Source: Saprospiraceae bacterium
Lineage (GTDB): Bacteria > Bacteroidota > Bacteroidia > Chitinophagales > Saprospiraceae
Assembly: GCA_020630455.1 (NCBI GenBank)
Contig: JAHDBK010000294.1
Location: forward strand, 1-5,376
Length of the DNA: 5,376 bases
Direction: 5' to 3'
In this document: positions 1-5,376 of the stretch, one piece after another
How positions within the stretch are numbered: position 1 is the stretch's first letter
How the letters are laid out: the number at the start of each line of letters is the position of its first letter
Position numbers and translations under genes: made by a program
The notes under the pieces: generated by a model
What the model was told of the DNA's origin: nothing
The model's database searches: none
The model's input: only the letters and a program-made list of their open reading frames with translations

Positions 1-34
1 AATATAATCAGTTGTGATAAAGTTGTAATGAATT

Positions 35-47
35 ATCCGATACGGAT
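35..47. repeat. Short GC-containing inverted repeat downstream of the MscS gene
   Basis: ATCCG (35-39) and CGGAT (43-47) are perfect reverse complements around ATA, 12 bases beyond the MscS stop codon. On the MscS strand it would form a 5-bp hairpin with a three-base loop, but only AATT follows and there is no T run, so it is a poor intrinsic terminator. It stands out because the surroundings are nearly all A/T. Nothing else is recognisable in bases 1-59. Confidence 0.25.
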
Positions 48-59
48 GCGTATAATAAA

Positions 60-878
60 TTAATTATTATGAACGTGAACATCCATTTGAGGATAAGGAA
101 TTCCGATTTTCTCTTTATCGAATTCTTTCTTGATGTTTTCATGCATATAGAAGAATACATCCCAATAATGTTCACTTTTACACCAAGGACGCACACAGAA
201 ATTCACTGAGCTATCTGCTAGTGCTTCAACAAAAATGTCAACTTCTTTGTCATGTAAAACTTGAGGACAGCTATCTGCCACTCTTTGAATTACTGTTCTT
301 GCATGATCGATGTCATCAGTATAACCAATACCATAAGTCATTACTACTTTGATTTCTCCTTGTCCAGAAATATTAGTGATAGGACCACTTGTTACCGTAC
401 CATTAGGTAAAATAATTTTCTTATTGTCTGGAGTTAATAAAATAGTGTTAAATATTTGAATTTCATCCACTACTCCTACATGTCCTTGGATGTCTACCAA
501 ATCTCCTGTACGATAAGGTTTGAATAATAAAATTAAAACTCCTGAAGCAAAATGTCCTAAGCTTCCTTGTAATGCCATACCAATAGCAAATGCTAAAGCA
601 CCAATAACAGCAACAAATGAAGTGGTTTCAATTCCAAACATTCCTGCTACTGCAATTAATAACATTACTTTTAAACCAACACTAACAATAGATGCTAAGA
701 ATGGTTGTAGGTCTCTATCTACGTCATTTTTAGTCATTAATGTTTTTACTAATTTTACAACCCATGAGATGATCATAAAACCAATAACCAAGGTAATAAT
801 AGCTAGACCAACCGTCTTTGCCATACCTAATAAGTCTTCCTGTAAAAATTCAGGTAGTTTACCAAATAATTCTTCCAT
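60..878 (-). CDS. MscS-family small-conductance mechanosensitive ion channel
   Basis: This 272-residue protein is close in length to E. coli MscS (286). Family members are homoheptameric inner-membrane channels that open under membrane tension and release solutes during hypo-osmotic shock. Three hydrophobic segments are visible, at about residues 18-47, 62-83 and 86-118. The third carries the Gly/Ala-rich pore helix (93-113) with the diagnostic ALQGSL at 102-107. The beta domain follows with FKPYRTGD (119-126), VDEIQIFNT (137-145) and LPNG (157-160). An alpha/beta C-terminal domain (about 178-270) ends in the family signature IPYPQMDV (260-267). There is no N-terminal extension or C-terminal cyclic-nucleotide domain, so this is the minimal MscS form. 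The ATG start gives a sensible short N-terminal amphipathic region before TM1. Relative to E. coli MscS, the two Leu residues of the hydrophobic vapour-lock gate (L105, L109) align with Phe97 and Met101, and Gly104 with Ala96. It is transcribed divergently from the rest of the window and is probably monocistronic. The family call is very secure; the physiological role is inferred. Confidence 0.96.
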   Translation of the reverse strand: MEELFGKLPEFLQEDLLGMAKTVGLAIITLVIGFMIISWVVKLVKTLMTKNDVDRDLQPFLASIVSVGLKVMLLIAVAGMFGIETTSFVAVIGALAFAIGMALQGSLGHFASGVLILLFKPYRTGDLVDIQGHVGVVDEIQIFNTILLTPDNKKIILPNGTVTSGPITNISGQGEIKVVMTYGIGYTDDIDHARTVIQRVADSCPQVLHDKEVDIFVEALADSSVNFCVRPWCKSEHYWDVFFYMHENIKKEFDKEKIGIPYPQMDVHVHNN

Positions 879-1084
879 GATAATTTTTAGATTTTTAGTT
901 AATATTATGTTTTACTACTTATAGTGACGAGCTAAATTACATTTAGTAACTTTAATTTTAGCTTAATTTTTAAATTTCATTAACTTTTTATAAAACAATA
1001 CAAAAAAGATAAAAAAATAGCCTTTTCAAAAGACTTATTATTAAATTTACATTGAATTATTTAAAAGAATAAATGTTATAAAAA
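879..1084. other. Divergent intergenic spacer, no gene seen
   Basis: This is 206 bases of very AT-rich DNA between the start codons of the MscS gene and the lipoprotein gene, so it should contain promoters for both. I see no convincing TTTG/TAnnTTTG pair on either strand. The nearest thing is TAAATTTA at 1042-1049 on the plus strand, about 35 bases before the lipoprotein ATG, with no matching -33 element. CTTTT-C-AAAAG (1022-1032) is a quasi-palindrome too tight to form a hairpin. No small ORF, tRNA or structured RNA is recognisable. Confidence 0.5.
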
Positions 1085-1834
1085 ATGAATAAAATCGTCC
1101 TCTTATTGTTCTTTATTCCTCTCCTTTCAATTTCTTGTATAGGAACTCAAAATATGGGGCAATTTGAACTTGAAAAATTATTACAAAAAAATAAAATAAA
1201 AGAAATTAAAGTCTATCAATCGGAAAATCCTGAAGTTCCGTTAAATTCAGAAAACTTAATCGAAATCAAAACCATCAATACAAATGGGTTTGTAGATTCT
1301 TATAAAAGCATCAATACCTTTACCCAAGATACATTCGTAGAAAAGTATTTTTATAATAATAAGCAACAATTGACAAAAAGTATCAATTATAGCGATATGT
1401 ATCCCGCTACTACAACTTATGAATATGATGATAAGGGAAAACTCATTCGAATGTTGGTCGCTGAAGCAGAATCTCGCGATTATAGTTACACCTACAATAA
1501 GAATAATCAATTGACTAAAATAATTGGTAAAACAGCATATGTAGGAGATGATGATAAAATTGTTTGGTCTCCCGTTGACAGCCTCATTTTTACCTATAAT
1601 AAAGATTTAAAAAGCTCAGAGCAATTTTATTATTTAGGGGATTTGTATTCTAATATTAAATATGAGTACAATACACAAAAACAGTTGACTAAAAGCCTTC
1701 AATATTCTCCTGATGGTGAACTTATCCGTACAACATTGCATTATTATAATGAACAAAAATTGAATAGCCATAATGAAATCAACAATCATTATGACAATGT
1801 TATTTTATATGAAAAAATCATTTACGAAGAATAG
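1085..1834 (+). CDS. Putative lipoprotein with degenerate YD/RHS-like repeats
   Basis: This is a 249-residue protein with a short type II signal peptide: MNK, then a hydrophobic stretch, with a lipobox-like LSISC placing the lipidated cysteine at residue 18. The -3 position is Ser rather than the usual Leu/Val/Ile, which is tolerated in Bacteroidota. The residues after the cysteine (IGTQN) lack the acidic surface-export signal described for some Bacteroidota lipoproteins, so a periplasm-facing anchor is more likely (inference). After a Lys/Glu-rich segment (about 25-60) the protein carries roughly six degenerate repeats of the form aromatic-x-Tyr-(Asn/Asp)-x-x-x-x-Leu-(Thr/Ile)-(Lys/Arg). They start near residues 87, 111, 134, 168, 192 and 218. 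This resembles the YD/RHS beta-repeats that form extended beta-sheet structures. The ATG is chosen because it begins the signal peptide directly. The leader is A-rich with no Shine-Dalgarno. The protein is too short for an RHS toxin shell, has no toxin domain, and its function is unknown. Confidence 0.85.
   Translation: MNKIVLLLFFIPLLSISCIGTQNMGQFELEKLLQKNKIKEIKVYQSENPEVPLNSENLIEIKTINTNGFVDSYKSINTFTQDTFVEKYFYNNKQQLTKSINYSDMYPATTTYEYDDKGKLIRMLVAEAESRDYSYTYNKNNQLTKIIGKTAYVGDDDKIVWSPVDSLIFTYNKDLKSSEQFYYLGDLYSNIKYEYNTQKQLTKSLQYSPDGELIRTTLHYYNEQKLNSHNEINNHYDNVILYEKIIYEE
1343..1777 (+). repeat. Protein-level tandem YD-like repeats inside the lipoprotein
   Basis: Six copies can be aligned by eye: KYFYNNKQQLTKSI (residues 87-100), TYEYDDKGKLIRML (111-124), SYTYNKNNQLTKII (134-147), IFTYNKDLKSSEQF (168-181), KYEYNTQKQLTKSL (192-205) and LHYYNEQKLNSHNE (218-231). 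Copies 1, 3 and 5 are closest to each other and share QLTK. The spacing is about 24 residues, except for one interval of 34 that contains an insertion (about 149-164). The DNA itself is not closely repetitive, so the repeats are old rather than recent duplications. Confidence 0.7.
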
Positions 1835-1840
1835 ATATTA

Positions 1841-1852
1841 TTAGATATCTAA
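1841..1852. repeat. 12-bp perfect palindrome just after the lipoprotein stop
   Basis: TTAGATATCTAA is its own reverse complement. It overlaps an alternative imperfect hairpin in which TAGATAT (1832-1838, including the TAG stop codon) pairs with ATATCTA (1845-1851) around a 6-base loop. It could be a weak transcript-end structure or simply chance in AT-rich DNA. No function can be assigned. Confidence 0.3.
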
Positions 1853-1868
1853 CTGTATATTCTAATCA

Positions 1869-1894
1869 AAAAATAAAGAAAACTCTTTATTTTT
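1869..1894 (+). terminator. AT-rich 11-bp hairpin, candidate terminator of the lipoprotein gene
   Basis: AAAAATAAAGA (1869-1879) and TCTTTATTTTT (1884-1894) are perfect reverse complements around the tetraloop AAAC. The 3' arm ends in five T, so the transcript would end in a U run as in an intrinsic terminator. The stem holds a single G-C pair and is therefore weak. It lies 34 bases after the lipoprotein stop and 15 bases before the TTG start of the transporter. It may therefore end the lipoprotein transcript or, if read through, sit in the transporter's 5' leader. Confidence 0.45.
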
Positions 1895-1909
1895 AAAATA
1901 GCAGATAAT

Positions 1910-2788
1910 TTGGAAACTCAACAAGGCACACCTTTACAAGCATGGTTAATTTTGATTTTTATAGGACTCATTTGGGGCAGTTCTTACTTTATGATGTCCA
2001 AAGGATTAGAGTCCTTTACGGCTATTCAGATGGCTTCTCTTAGAATTTCTATTTCTTCGATAGCTTTTTTACCTTTTTTTATTTATTTATATAAAAAAAT
2101 TGATTGGTCACATTGGAAATCTTACTTTATAGTAGGAGTTTTGGGCTCTGGAGTTCCAGCTATTTTATTTGCGGTAGCACAAACACAATTAACCAGTTCG
2201 GTAACAGGTGTACTAGGTTCGACCACTCCTCTTTTCACTTTATTAATTGGCATGTTATTTTTTCAATTAGTATTTAAAAAAACACAAATCATAGGGGTTG
2301 TTGTAGGATTAATAGGAGCTATTCTAATCATCTTATTAGGTAATAAAGAAGCCTTAGGAGGAAATATTCTATATGCTACATTACCCATTCTAGCTACTTG
2401 CTTTTATGCCTATAGTTCTAATACTGTTCAAGCACATCTCAAGGGAGTCAATTCTCTAATTATTAGTGCTGTTTCTTTCATATTTATTGGAATACCTATG
2501 TTTCCAATACTATTGCAATCGGGTTTTTTTGAAGTGATGCAAACAGACCCTAATGCTTGGAATTCTTTTGCTTATGTTGCTGTACTTTCTTTAGCTGGCA
2601 CTTTTTTAGCTTCCATTTTTTACTTTAGACTCATTCAAATCACAAGTGCAGTTTTTGCATCTACAGTTGCCTATATGATACCTATCATTGCTACAATAAT
2701 TGGTATCATCAGAGGAGAACCCATGAATTTTGTTTATGTAATAGGTTTGCTATTAATATTAAGTGGAGTATATTTGTCTCGAAATTAG
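1910..2788 (+). CDS. EamA/DMT-superfamily transporter, probable TTG start
   Basis: This is a 292-residue inner-membrane protein with ten predicted hydrophobic helices (roughly 10-26, 40-60, 70-90, 95-119, 126-144, 151-170, 182-203, 219-240, 246-267, 273-289). They form the two five-helix EamA repeats typical of the drug/metabolite transporter superfamily. Family landmarks are WGSSY (22-26) at the end of helix 1, the STTPLFTLLIG stretch (104-114) in helix 4, and the matching YMIPIIATIIG stretch (255-265) followed by RGEP (268-271) in the second half. EamA members mostly export amino acids or other small metabolites; the substrate cannot be read here. The start is TTG. An in-frame stop lies at 1874-1876 with no ATG or GTG between, and the first in-frame ATG (1991, residue 28) would delete helix 1 and the WGS motif. 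No Shine-Dalgarno is visible. The next gene's promoter lies in this gene's last codons. Confidence 0.93.
   Translation: METQQGTPLQAWLILIFIGLIWGSSYFMMSKGLESFTAIQMASLRISISSIAFLPFFIYLYKKIDWSHWKSYFIVGVLGSGVPAILFAVAQTQLTSSVTGVLGSTTPLFTLLIGMLFFQLVFKKTQIIGVVVGLIGAILIILLGNKEALGGNILYATLPILATCFYAYSSNTVQAHLKGVNSLIISAVSFIFIGIPMFPILLQSGFFEVMQTDPNAWNSFAYVAVLSLAGTFLASIFYFRLIQITSAVFASTVAYMIPIIATIIGIIRGEPMNFVYVIGLLLILSGVYLSRN
2746..2776 (+). promoter_or_regulatory. Consensus Bacteroidota promoter for the beta-barrel gene
   Basis: TTTG (2746-2749) is followed after exactly 19 bases by TATATTTG (2769-2776). This is a full match to the Bacteroidota primary sigma factor consensus TTTG-N19-TAnnTTTG. It lies inside the last codons of the transporter gene. 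Transcription would begin around 2781-2784, giving a leader of about 28 bases before the ATG at 2811. The motif match is seen directly; promoter activity is inferred. Confidence 0.7.
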
Positions 2789-2810
2789 AGCATTTCTAAA
2801 ATTTATATTT

Positions 2811-3512
2811 ATGAAAAAAATATTATTTTCTATTTTAATAATCAACTTCTTATTTGTAGAGATTTCTTTAGCACAAGGAATGGCATTTGGACTTAAGGGG
2901 GGATTAACTTTAGGCTTTCAAAAATGGAATAATTATGAACGTTCTCCTTTACCTGCATACAATGGTTCTATTTACATAGAAAACTTACCAGAAGTGAGGC
3001 GTTTTTCAATCTTTGGAGAAGCGGGTTATCATGTAAAAGGAAGTAGATTAACTGGTTTTAGTTATAGTCCAATTACAAATACAACAACAAGAAGGGTTTC
3101 AGATACTGAGTTTCACAATGTCTCACTCACTTTGGGAGTACGTAGTGCATATGATTTAACAGAAAAACTCAAGGCATATTATTTGCTAGGTTTAAGGGGA
3201 GATTATAATATCAGCTATAATAGTGATTTTACATTTTTACCATTCAATGATGAAGATTTAAATAAATTCACTTATGGTTTTTCTTTTGGTGGTGGATTTG
3301 AAGTACCATTTTCTGAATTGATTTCTAGTACTTTAGAGTTTAAAATTTCACCAGATATTAGGCCACAAGTGTTTTATCCCGCAGGTAAATATTTTTATAG
3401 TGATAGTGTAGGCAATCAAATACCTGTAGGTGAAACAAGAGTGATTAATACTGTTTTTGAAATTACCTTAGGATTTAGATTCTTACGAAGAGTAGAATAT
3501 GTAGAAGAATAA
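2811..3512 (+). CDS. Outer-membrane beta-barrel (porin-like) protein, hypothetical
   Basis: This is a 233-residue protein starting MKK followed by a hydrophobic core and a type I cleavage site at about SLA|QG (A21/Q22), so it is exported. The mature part shows alternating polar/aromatic strands typical of a small outer-membrane beta-barrel: FGLKGGLTLGFQ (26-37), FSIFGEAGYHVKG (65-77), HNVSLTLGVRSAY (102-114), LKAYYLLGLRGDY (120-132), FTYGFSFGGGFEV (153-165), STLEFKISPD (173-182) and VFEITLGFRF (215-224). The likely class is OMP_b-brl_2-like, with about eight strands and a structural or unknown role. The chain runs nine residues past the last Phe, so it lacks the classical terminal aromatic of BAM substrates. 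The reading frame stays open upstream to a GTG at 2763, but ATG 2811 is preferred. It begins the signal peptide directly and lies downstream of the consensus promoter, and the longer form would overlap the transporter gene. Confidence 0.82.
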   Translation: MKKILFSILIINFLFVEISLAQGMAFGLKGGLTLGFQKWNNYERSPLPAYNGSIYIENLPEVRRFSIFGEAGYHVKGSRLTGFSYSPITNTTTRRVSDTEFHNVSLTLGVRSAYDLTEKLKAYYLLGLRGDYNISYNSDFTFLPFNDEDLNKFTYGFSFGGGFEVPFSELISSTLEFKISPDIRPQVFYPAGKYFYSDSVGNQIPVGETRVINTVFEITLGFRFLRRVEYVEE

Positions 3513-3559
3513 ACTATTAAAAAACTACATTTTCATCCCCTAAAATCCAAATTAAATAT

Positions 3560-4624
3560 ATGAAAATACTAAAATGGCTAGATGATGATGAAAGAAAAAA
3601 ACGCTTTAAAAAGCGATTGATTCCTATTTATAGACTTTTTAGAAATAGTAAATTCAATGTGTTTTTAAAGTGGGTTTTATTCATTGCAGTCTTAGCTACT
3701 ATATATTTTCAAGTTTTTAATAATAAGAGAATTGATGAAATACAAAATGAATTTTTAAAACACTTTACTGGTCCTAATATTAGTTGGTTAGTTGTTGCTG
3801 CTTTATTAATGCCAATCAATTGGATATTAGAAACCATGAAATGGCAAGTATTGATTCGCAAAATCGAAAAAATTCCTTTTTGGAAAGCTTTCAAAGGTGT
3901 TTTTCTAGGCGTTTCTTTATCCTTATTTACTCCTAATAGAATCGGAGAATACGGAGGAAGAATTTTAGTTGTTTCTCCCAAAAACAACTGGAAAATAATT
4001 GTAGCTACTCTAGTAAGTAGTTTTAGTCAGCAAATAGCCCTTTATGGAATGGGACTCATTGGCTTTATATATTTTAGTTATTTTTATTTAGAAATAGAAG
4101 GCTTGATGCTCGCAACAATAGGCATTGTTGCATTCTTACTCATCTCTTTTTTATTTATTTTTTATTACAATGTACAACTTGTCATTCCTATTATTTCTAA
4201 AATCCCTTATTTGAGGAGATTCACTGATGATATGGCAGTTTTAAAAGAATATTCAAATCTAGAACTTTCTCAAGCTTTAGGTTATGCATTTTTAAGGTAT
4301 TTAACGTATACACTTCAATATTGGTTAATATTACAGTTTTTTAATATCAAAATGAATTTGTTGGTAGGTACTGCAGGAATAGCGACTATCTTTTTATTGC
4401 AAACAAGCGTTCCACTTCCTCCTATCTTTGATTTTGCGGTTAGGAGTGAAGCCGCATTATATGTATGGGGTTATTTTTCAGCTAATAAAATAGATATTTT
4501 TGCTTCATCATTTGGATTATGGTTTTTAAATATTTTAATACCTGCTTGTGTCGGAATGATATTTATTTTCACCGTTAATATTGTAAAAAGTCTCGGAGTG
4601 GATAATTTTGATAATATTAAATAA
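3560..4624 (+). CDS. UPF0104 / LPG_synthase_TM 'flippase-like' membrane protein
   Basis: This 354-residue polytopic inner-membrane protein has a strongly basic cytoplasmic N-terminus (RKKRFKKR, 12-19). About eight hydrophobic segments follow, near 35-52, 74-92, 110-124, 144-172, 182-204, 240-260, 266-288 and 315-343. The signature of this family in Bacteroidota is the TPNRIGEYGGR loop (124-134) after FLGVSLSLF, and the C-terminal half has the conserved PLPP...RSEAALYVWG region (285-304). The family (PF03706, TIGR00374) is named for the transmembrane part of lysyl-phosphatidylglycerol synthase, MprF. This protein lacks the soluble aminoacyl-transferase domain, so it should not be called an LPG synthase. 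Members often sit beside or fused to glycosyltransferases. The 42-base gap to a DPM1-like glycosyltransferase suggests it works on polyprenyl- or lipid-linked sugars (inference). The ATG is the first in frame and lies 47 bases after the previous stop, with an A/T-rich leader and no clear promoter. Confidence 0.85.
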   Translation: MKILKWLDDDERKKRFKKRLIPIYRLFRNSKFNVFLKWVLFIAVLATIYFQVFNNKRIDEIQNEFLKHFTGPNISWLVVAALLMPINWILETMKWQVLIRKIEKIPFWKAFKGVFLGVSLSLFTPNRIGEYGGRILVVSPKNNWKIIVATLVSSFSQQIALYGMGLIGFIYFSYFYLEIEGLMLATIGIVAFLLISFLFIFYYNVQLVIPIISKIPYLRRFTDDMAVLKEYSNLELSQALGYAFLRYLTYTLQYWLILQFFNIKMNLLVGTAGIATIFLLQTSVPLPPIFDFAVRSEAALYVWGYFSANKIDIFASSFGLWFLNILIPACVGMIFIFTVNIVKSLGVDNFDNIK

Positions 4625-4630
4625 AATATA

Positions 4631-4661
4631 TTTATAATCTAATAATAAACATCTACCTTTA
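4631..4661 (+). promoter_or_regulatory. Near-consensus promoter close to the glycosyltransferase ATG
   Basis: TTTA (4631-4634) and TACCTTTA (4654-4661) are separated by exactly 19 bases. Each differs from the Bacteroidota elements TTTG and TAnnTTTG only in its final G. The -7 element ends five bases before the ATG at 4667, so a start site at the usual distance would fall on or next to the initiation codon. That would give a leaderless or nearly leaderless mRNA. The spacing matches that of the perfect promoter at 2746-2776. Confidence 0.45.
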
Positions 4662-4666
4662 CATAA

Positions 4667-5362
4667 ATGAGTTCCAAACCAATAATAGATGTTATCATTC
4701 CTGCATTCAATGAAGAAAATGCTATTGGAAATGTATTAAGAGACTTACCTAAAGATTGGATAAGAGAAATCATCGTTTGTAATAATCTAAGCACTGACCA
4801 AACAGCACAAATTGCAAGTAGATTAGGTGCTACTGTAGTAGATGCTCCAATTCAGGGATACGGAAATGCTTGTCTATTTGGTTTAAAACACATAGCCCAA
4901 AAAGAAATCGCTCCAGATATTATAGTTTTTATTGATGCTGATTATTCTGACTATCCTGAAGAATTACCATTACTCGTAAAACCTATTATTGAAGAAAATT
5001 ACGATATGGTCATTGGTTCAAGAGCATTAGGAAAATCTGAAAAAGGTTCTATGACTCCTCAACAAGTTTTTGGTAATTGGTTGGCTACTCATCTCATCAA
5101 ATTATTCTATGGTTACCGATTTACTGATTTGGGACCTTTTAGAGCTATTCGATATAATAAATTATTACAACTAAAAATGCAAGATAAAACTTATGGATGG
5201 ACAGTAGAAATGCAAGTAAAAGCAGCCAAACAAAAGTTGAAGTGTACTGAAATACCTGTGCAATATCGAGTGCGTATAGGCTTCTCCAAAGTATCTGGTA
5301 CTATCAAGGGAACTATCGGAGCTGGACAAAAGATACTATGGACTATTTTCAAGTATTTATAA
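4667..5362 (+). CDS. Family 2 glycosyltransferase, DPM1/DPG-synthase-like
   Basis: This is a 231-residue GT-A fold enzyme without membrane helices. Visible motifs are IPAFNEE (11-17) at the start of the nucleotide-binding fold, CNNLSTDQT (38-46), GYGNACLFG (64-72), the metal-binding DAD (90-92) in VFIDADYSDYPEEL, VIGSRALG (115-122), FTDLGPFRA (152-160), YGWTVEMQ (176-183) and the basic EIPVQYRVRIGFSKVSG stretch (195-211). This order is that of dolichol-phosphate mannose / polyprenyl-phosphate glucose synthases, which move a sugar from GDP- or UDP-sugar to a polyprenyl phosphate on the cytoplasmic membrane face. The sugar and lipid cannot be read. The length fits the minimal soluble type (compare DPM1), which needs partners or membrane contact. 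The UPF0104 gene just upstream is the obvious candidate partner. At the usual nucleotide-binding Asp-Asp pair (IVDDGSTD) it has Asn39-Asn40. The gene is complete and ends 14 bases before the window edge. Confidence 0.92.
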   Translation: MSSKPIIDVIIPAFNEENAIGNVLRDLPKDWIREIIVCNNLSTDQTAQIASRLGATVVDAPIQGYGNACLFGLKHIAQKEIAPDIIVFIDADYSDYPEELPLLVKPIIEENYDMVIGSRALGKSEKGSMTPQQVFGNWLATHLIKLFYGYRFTDLGPFRAIRYNKLLQLKMQDKTYGWTVEMQVKAAKQKLKCTEIPVQYRVRIGFSKVSGTIKGTIGAGQKILWTIFKYL

Positions 5363-5376
5363 CAAAAACTCTTTAT

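Noticed and set aside
520..924. A 134-codon open frame on the plus strand opposite the MscS gene.
   Set aside because: It lies antisense to a strongly conserved MscS coding region. Its translation is low-complexity Asn/Ile/Thr-rich with no domain, so it is a shadow frame.
1042..1049. TAAATTTA as a -7 element for the lipoprotein gene.
   Set aside because: The last base deviates from consensus and there is no TTTG-like element about 19 bases upstream. It is too weak to call.
1085..1834. Treating the lipoprotein as an RHS-type polymorphic toxin fragment.
   Set aside because: It has its own complete signal peptide, start and stop. There is no toxin tip, no core RHS boundary motif and no adjacent immunity gene.
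2763..2810. An N-terminal extension of the beta-barrel protein from a GTG at 2763.
   Set aside because: It would overlap the transporter gene and bury a clear signal peptide 16 residues inside. It also begins upstream of the promoter at 2746-2776. ATG 2811 fits all the evidence.
3526..3533. TACATTTC as a -7 element for the UPF0104 gene.
   Set aside because: It has one mismatch and no -33 element at the right spacing. Read-through from the beta-barrel promoter is as likely.
3709..3987. Minus-strand open frame of 92 codons opposite the UPF0104 gene (and similar ones at 8-196 and 1256-1510).
   Set aside because: All are antisense to well-supported genes, lack recognisable motifs and have no upstream signals.
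4423..4502. Exact TAnnTTTG motifs at 4423-4430 and 4495-4502 inside the UPF0104 gene, as promoters for the glycosyltransferase.
   Set aside because: Neither has a TTTG at the proper distance upstream, both are more than 160 bases from the next ATG, and single motifs are expected by chance in this AT-rich DNA.
3560..4624. Calling the UPF0104 protein a lysylphosphatidylglycerol synthase (MprF).
   Set aside because: Only the membrane part is present. The soluble aminoacyl-tRNA-using domain that defines MprF is absent.

Overview
The window looks like ordinary chromosomal DNA from an AT-rich member of the Bacteroidota. Several things point that way. There are no clear Shine-Dalgarno sequences, and starts sit in A/T-rich leaders. 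A textbook Bacteroidota promoter is present (TTTG, 19 bases, TAnnTTTG). The gene set also fits: a lipoprotein with YD-like repeats, a small outer-membrane beta-barrel protein with an '...SLA|QG' signal peptide, and a UPF0104-type membrane protein next to a DPM1-like glycosyltransferase. I cannot name the genus from the sequence.

Layout. On the minus strand, 60-878 encodes a complete MscS-type small mechanosensitive channel. A gene-free divergent spacer (879-1084) separates it from five plus-strand genes. These are a lipoprotein with about six degenerate Tyr-rich repeats (1085-1834), a ten-helix EamA/DMT transporter that appears to start with TTG (1910-2788), an outer-membrane beta-barrel protein (2811-3512), a polytopic 'flippase-like' UPF0104/LPG_synthase_TM protein (3560-4624), and a DPM1/DPG-synthase-like family 2 glycosyltransferase (4667-5362). 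An 11-bp perfect hairpin lies between the lipoprotein and the transporter.

How the genes relate. The MscS channel, lipoprotein, transporter and beta-barrel gene look like independent units. The beta-barrel gene has its own promoter embedded in the 3' end of the transporter gene. The last two genes are the only plausible functional pair. A DPM1-like enzyme would make a polyprenyl-phosphate-linked sugar, and the adjacent UPF0104 membrane protein could anchor it, or help move or use the product. A near-consensus promoter very close to the glycosyltransferase ATG suggests it can also be transcribed alone, probably as a leaderless or nearly leaderless mRNA.

I found no transposon, CRISPR array, tRNA/rRNA gene, phage gene, defence island or obviously new multi-gene system. 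The points worth a second look are the repeat lipoprotein, the split AglD-like gene pair, the unusual start arrangements, and residue changes at otherwise conserved positions in MscS and the glycosyltransferase.
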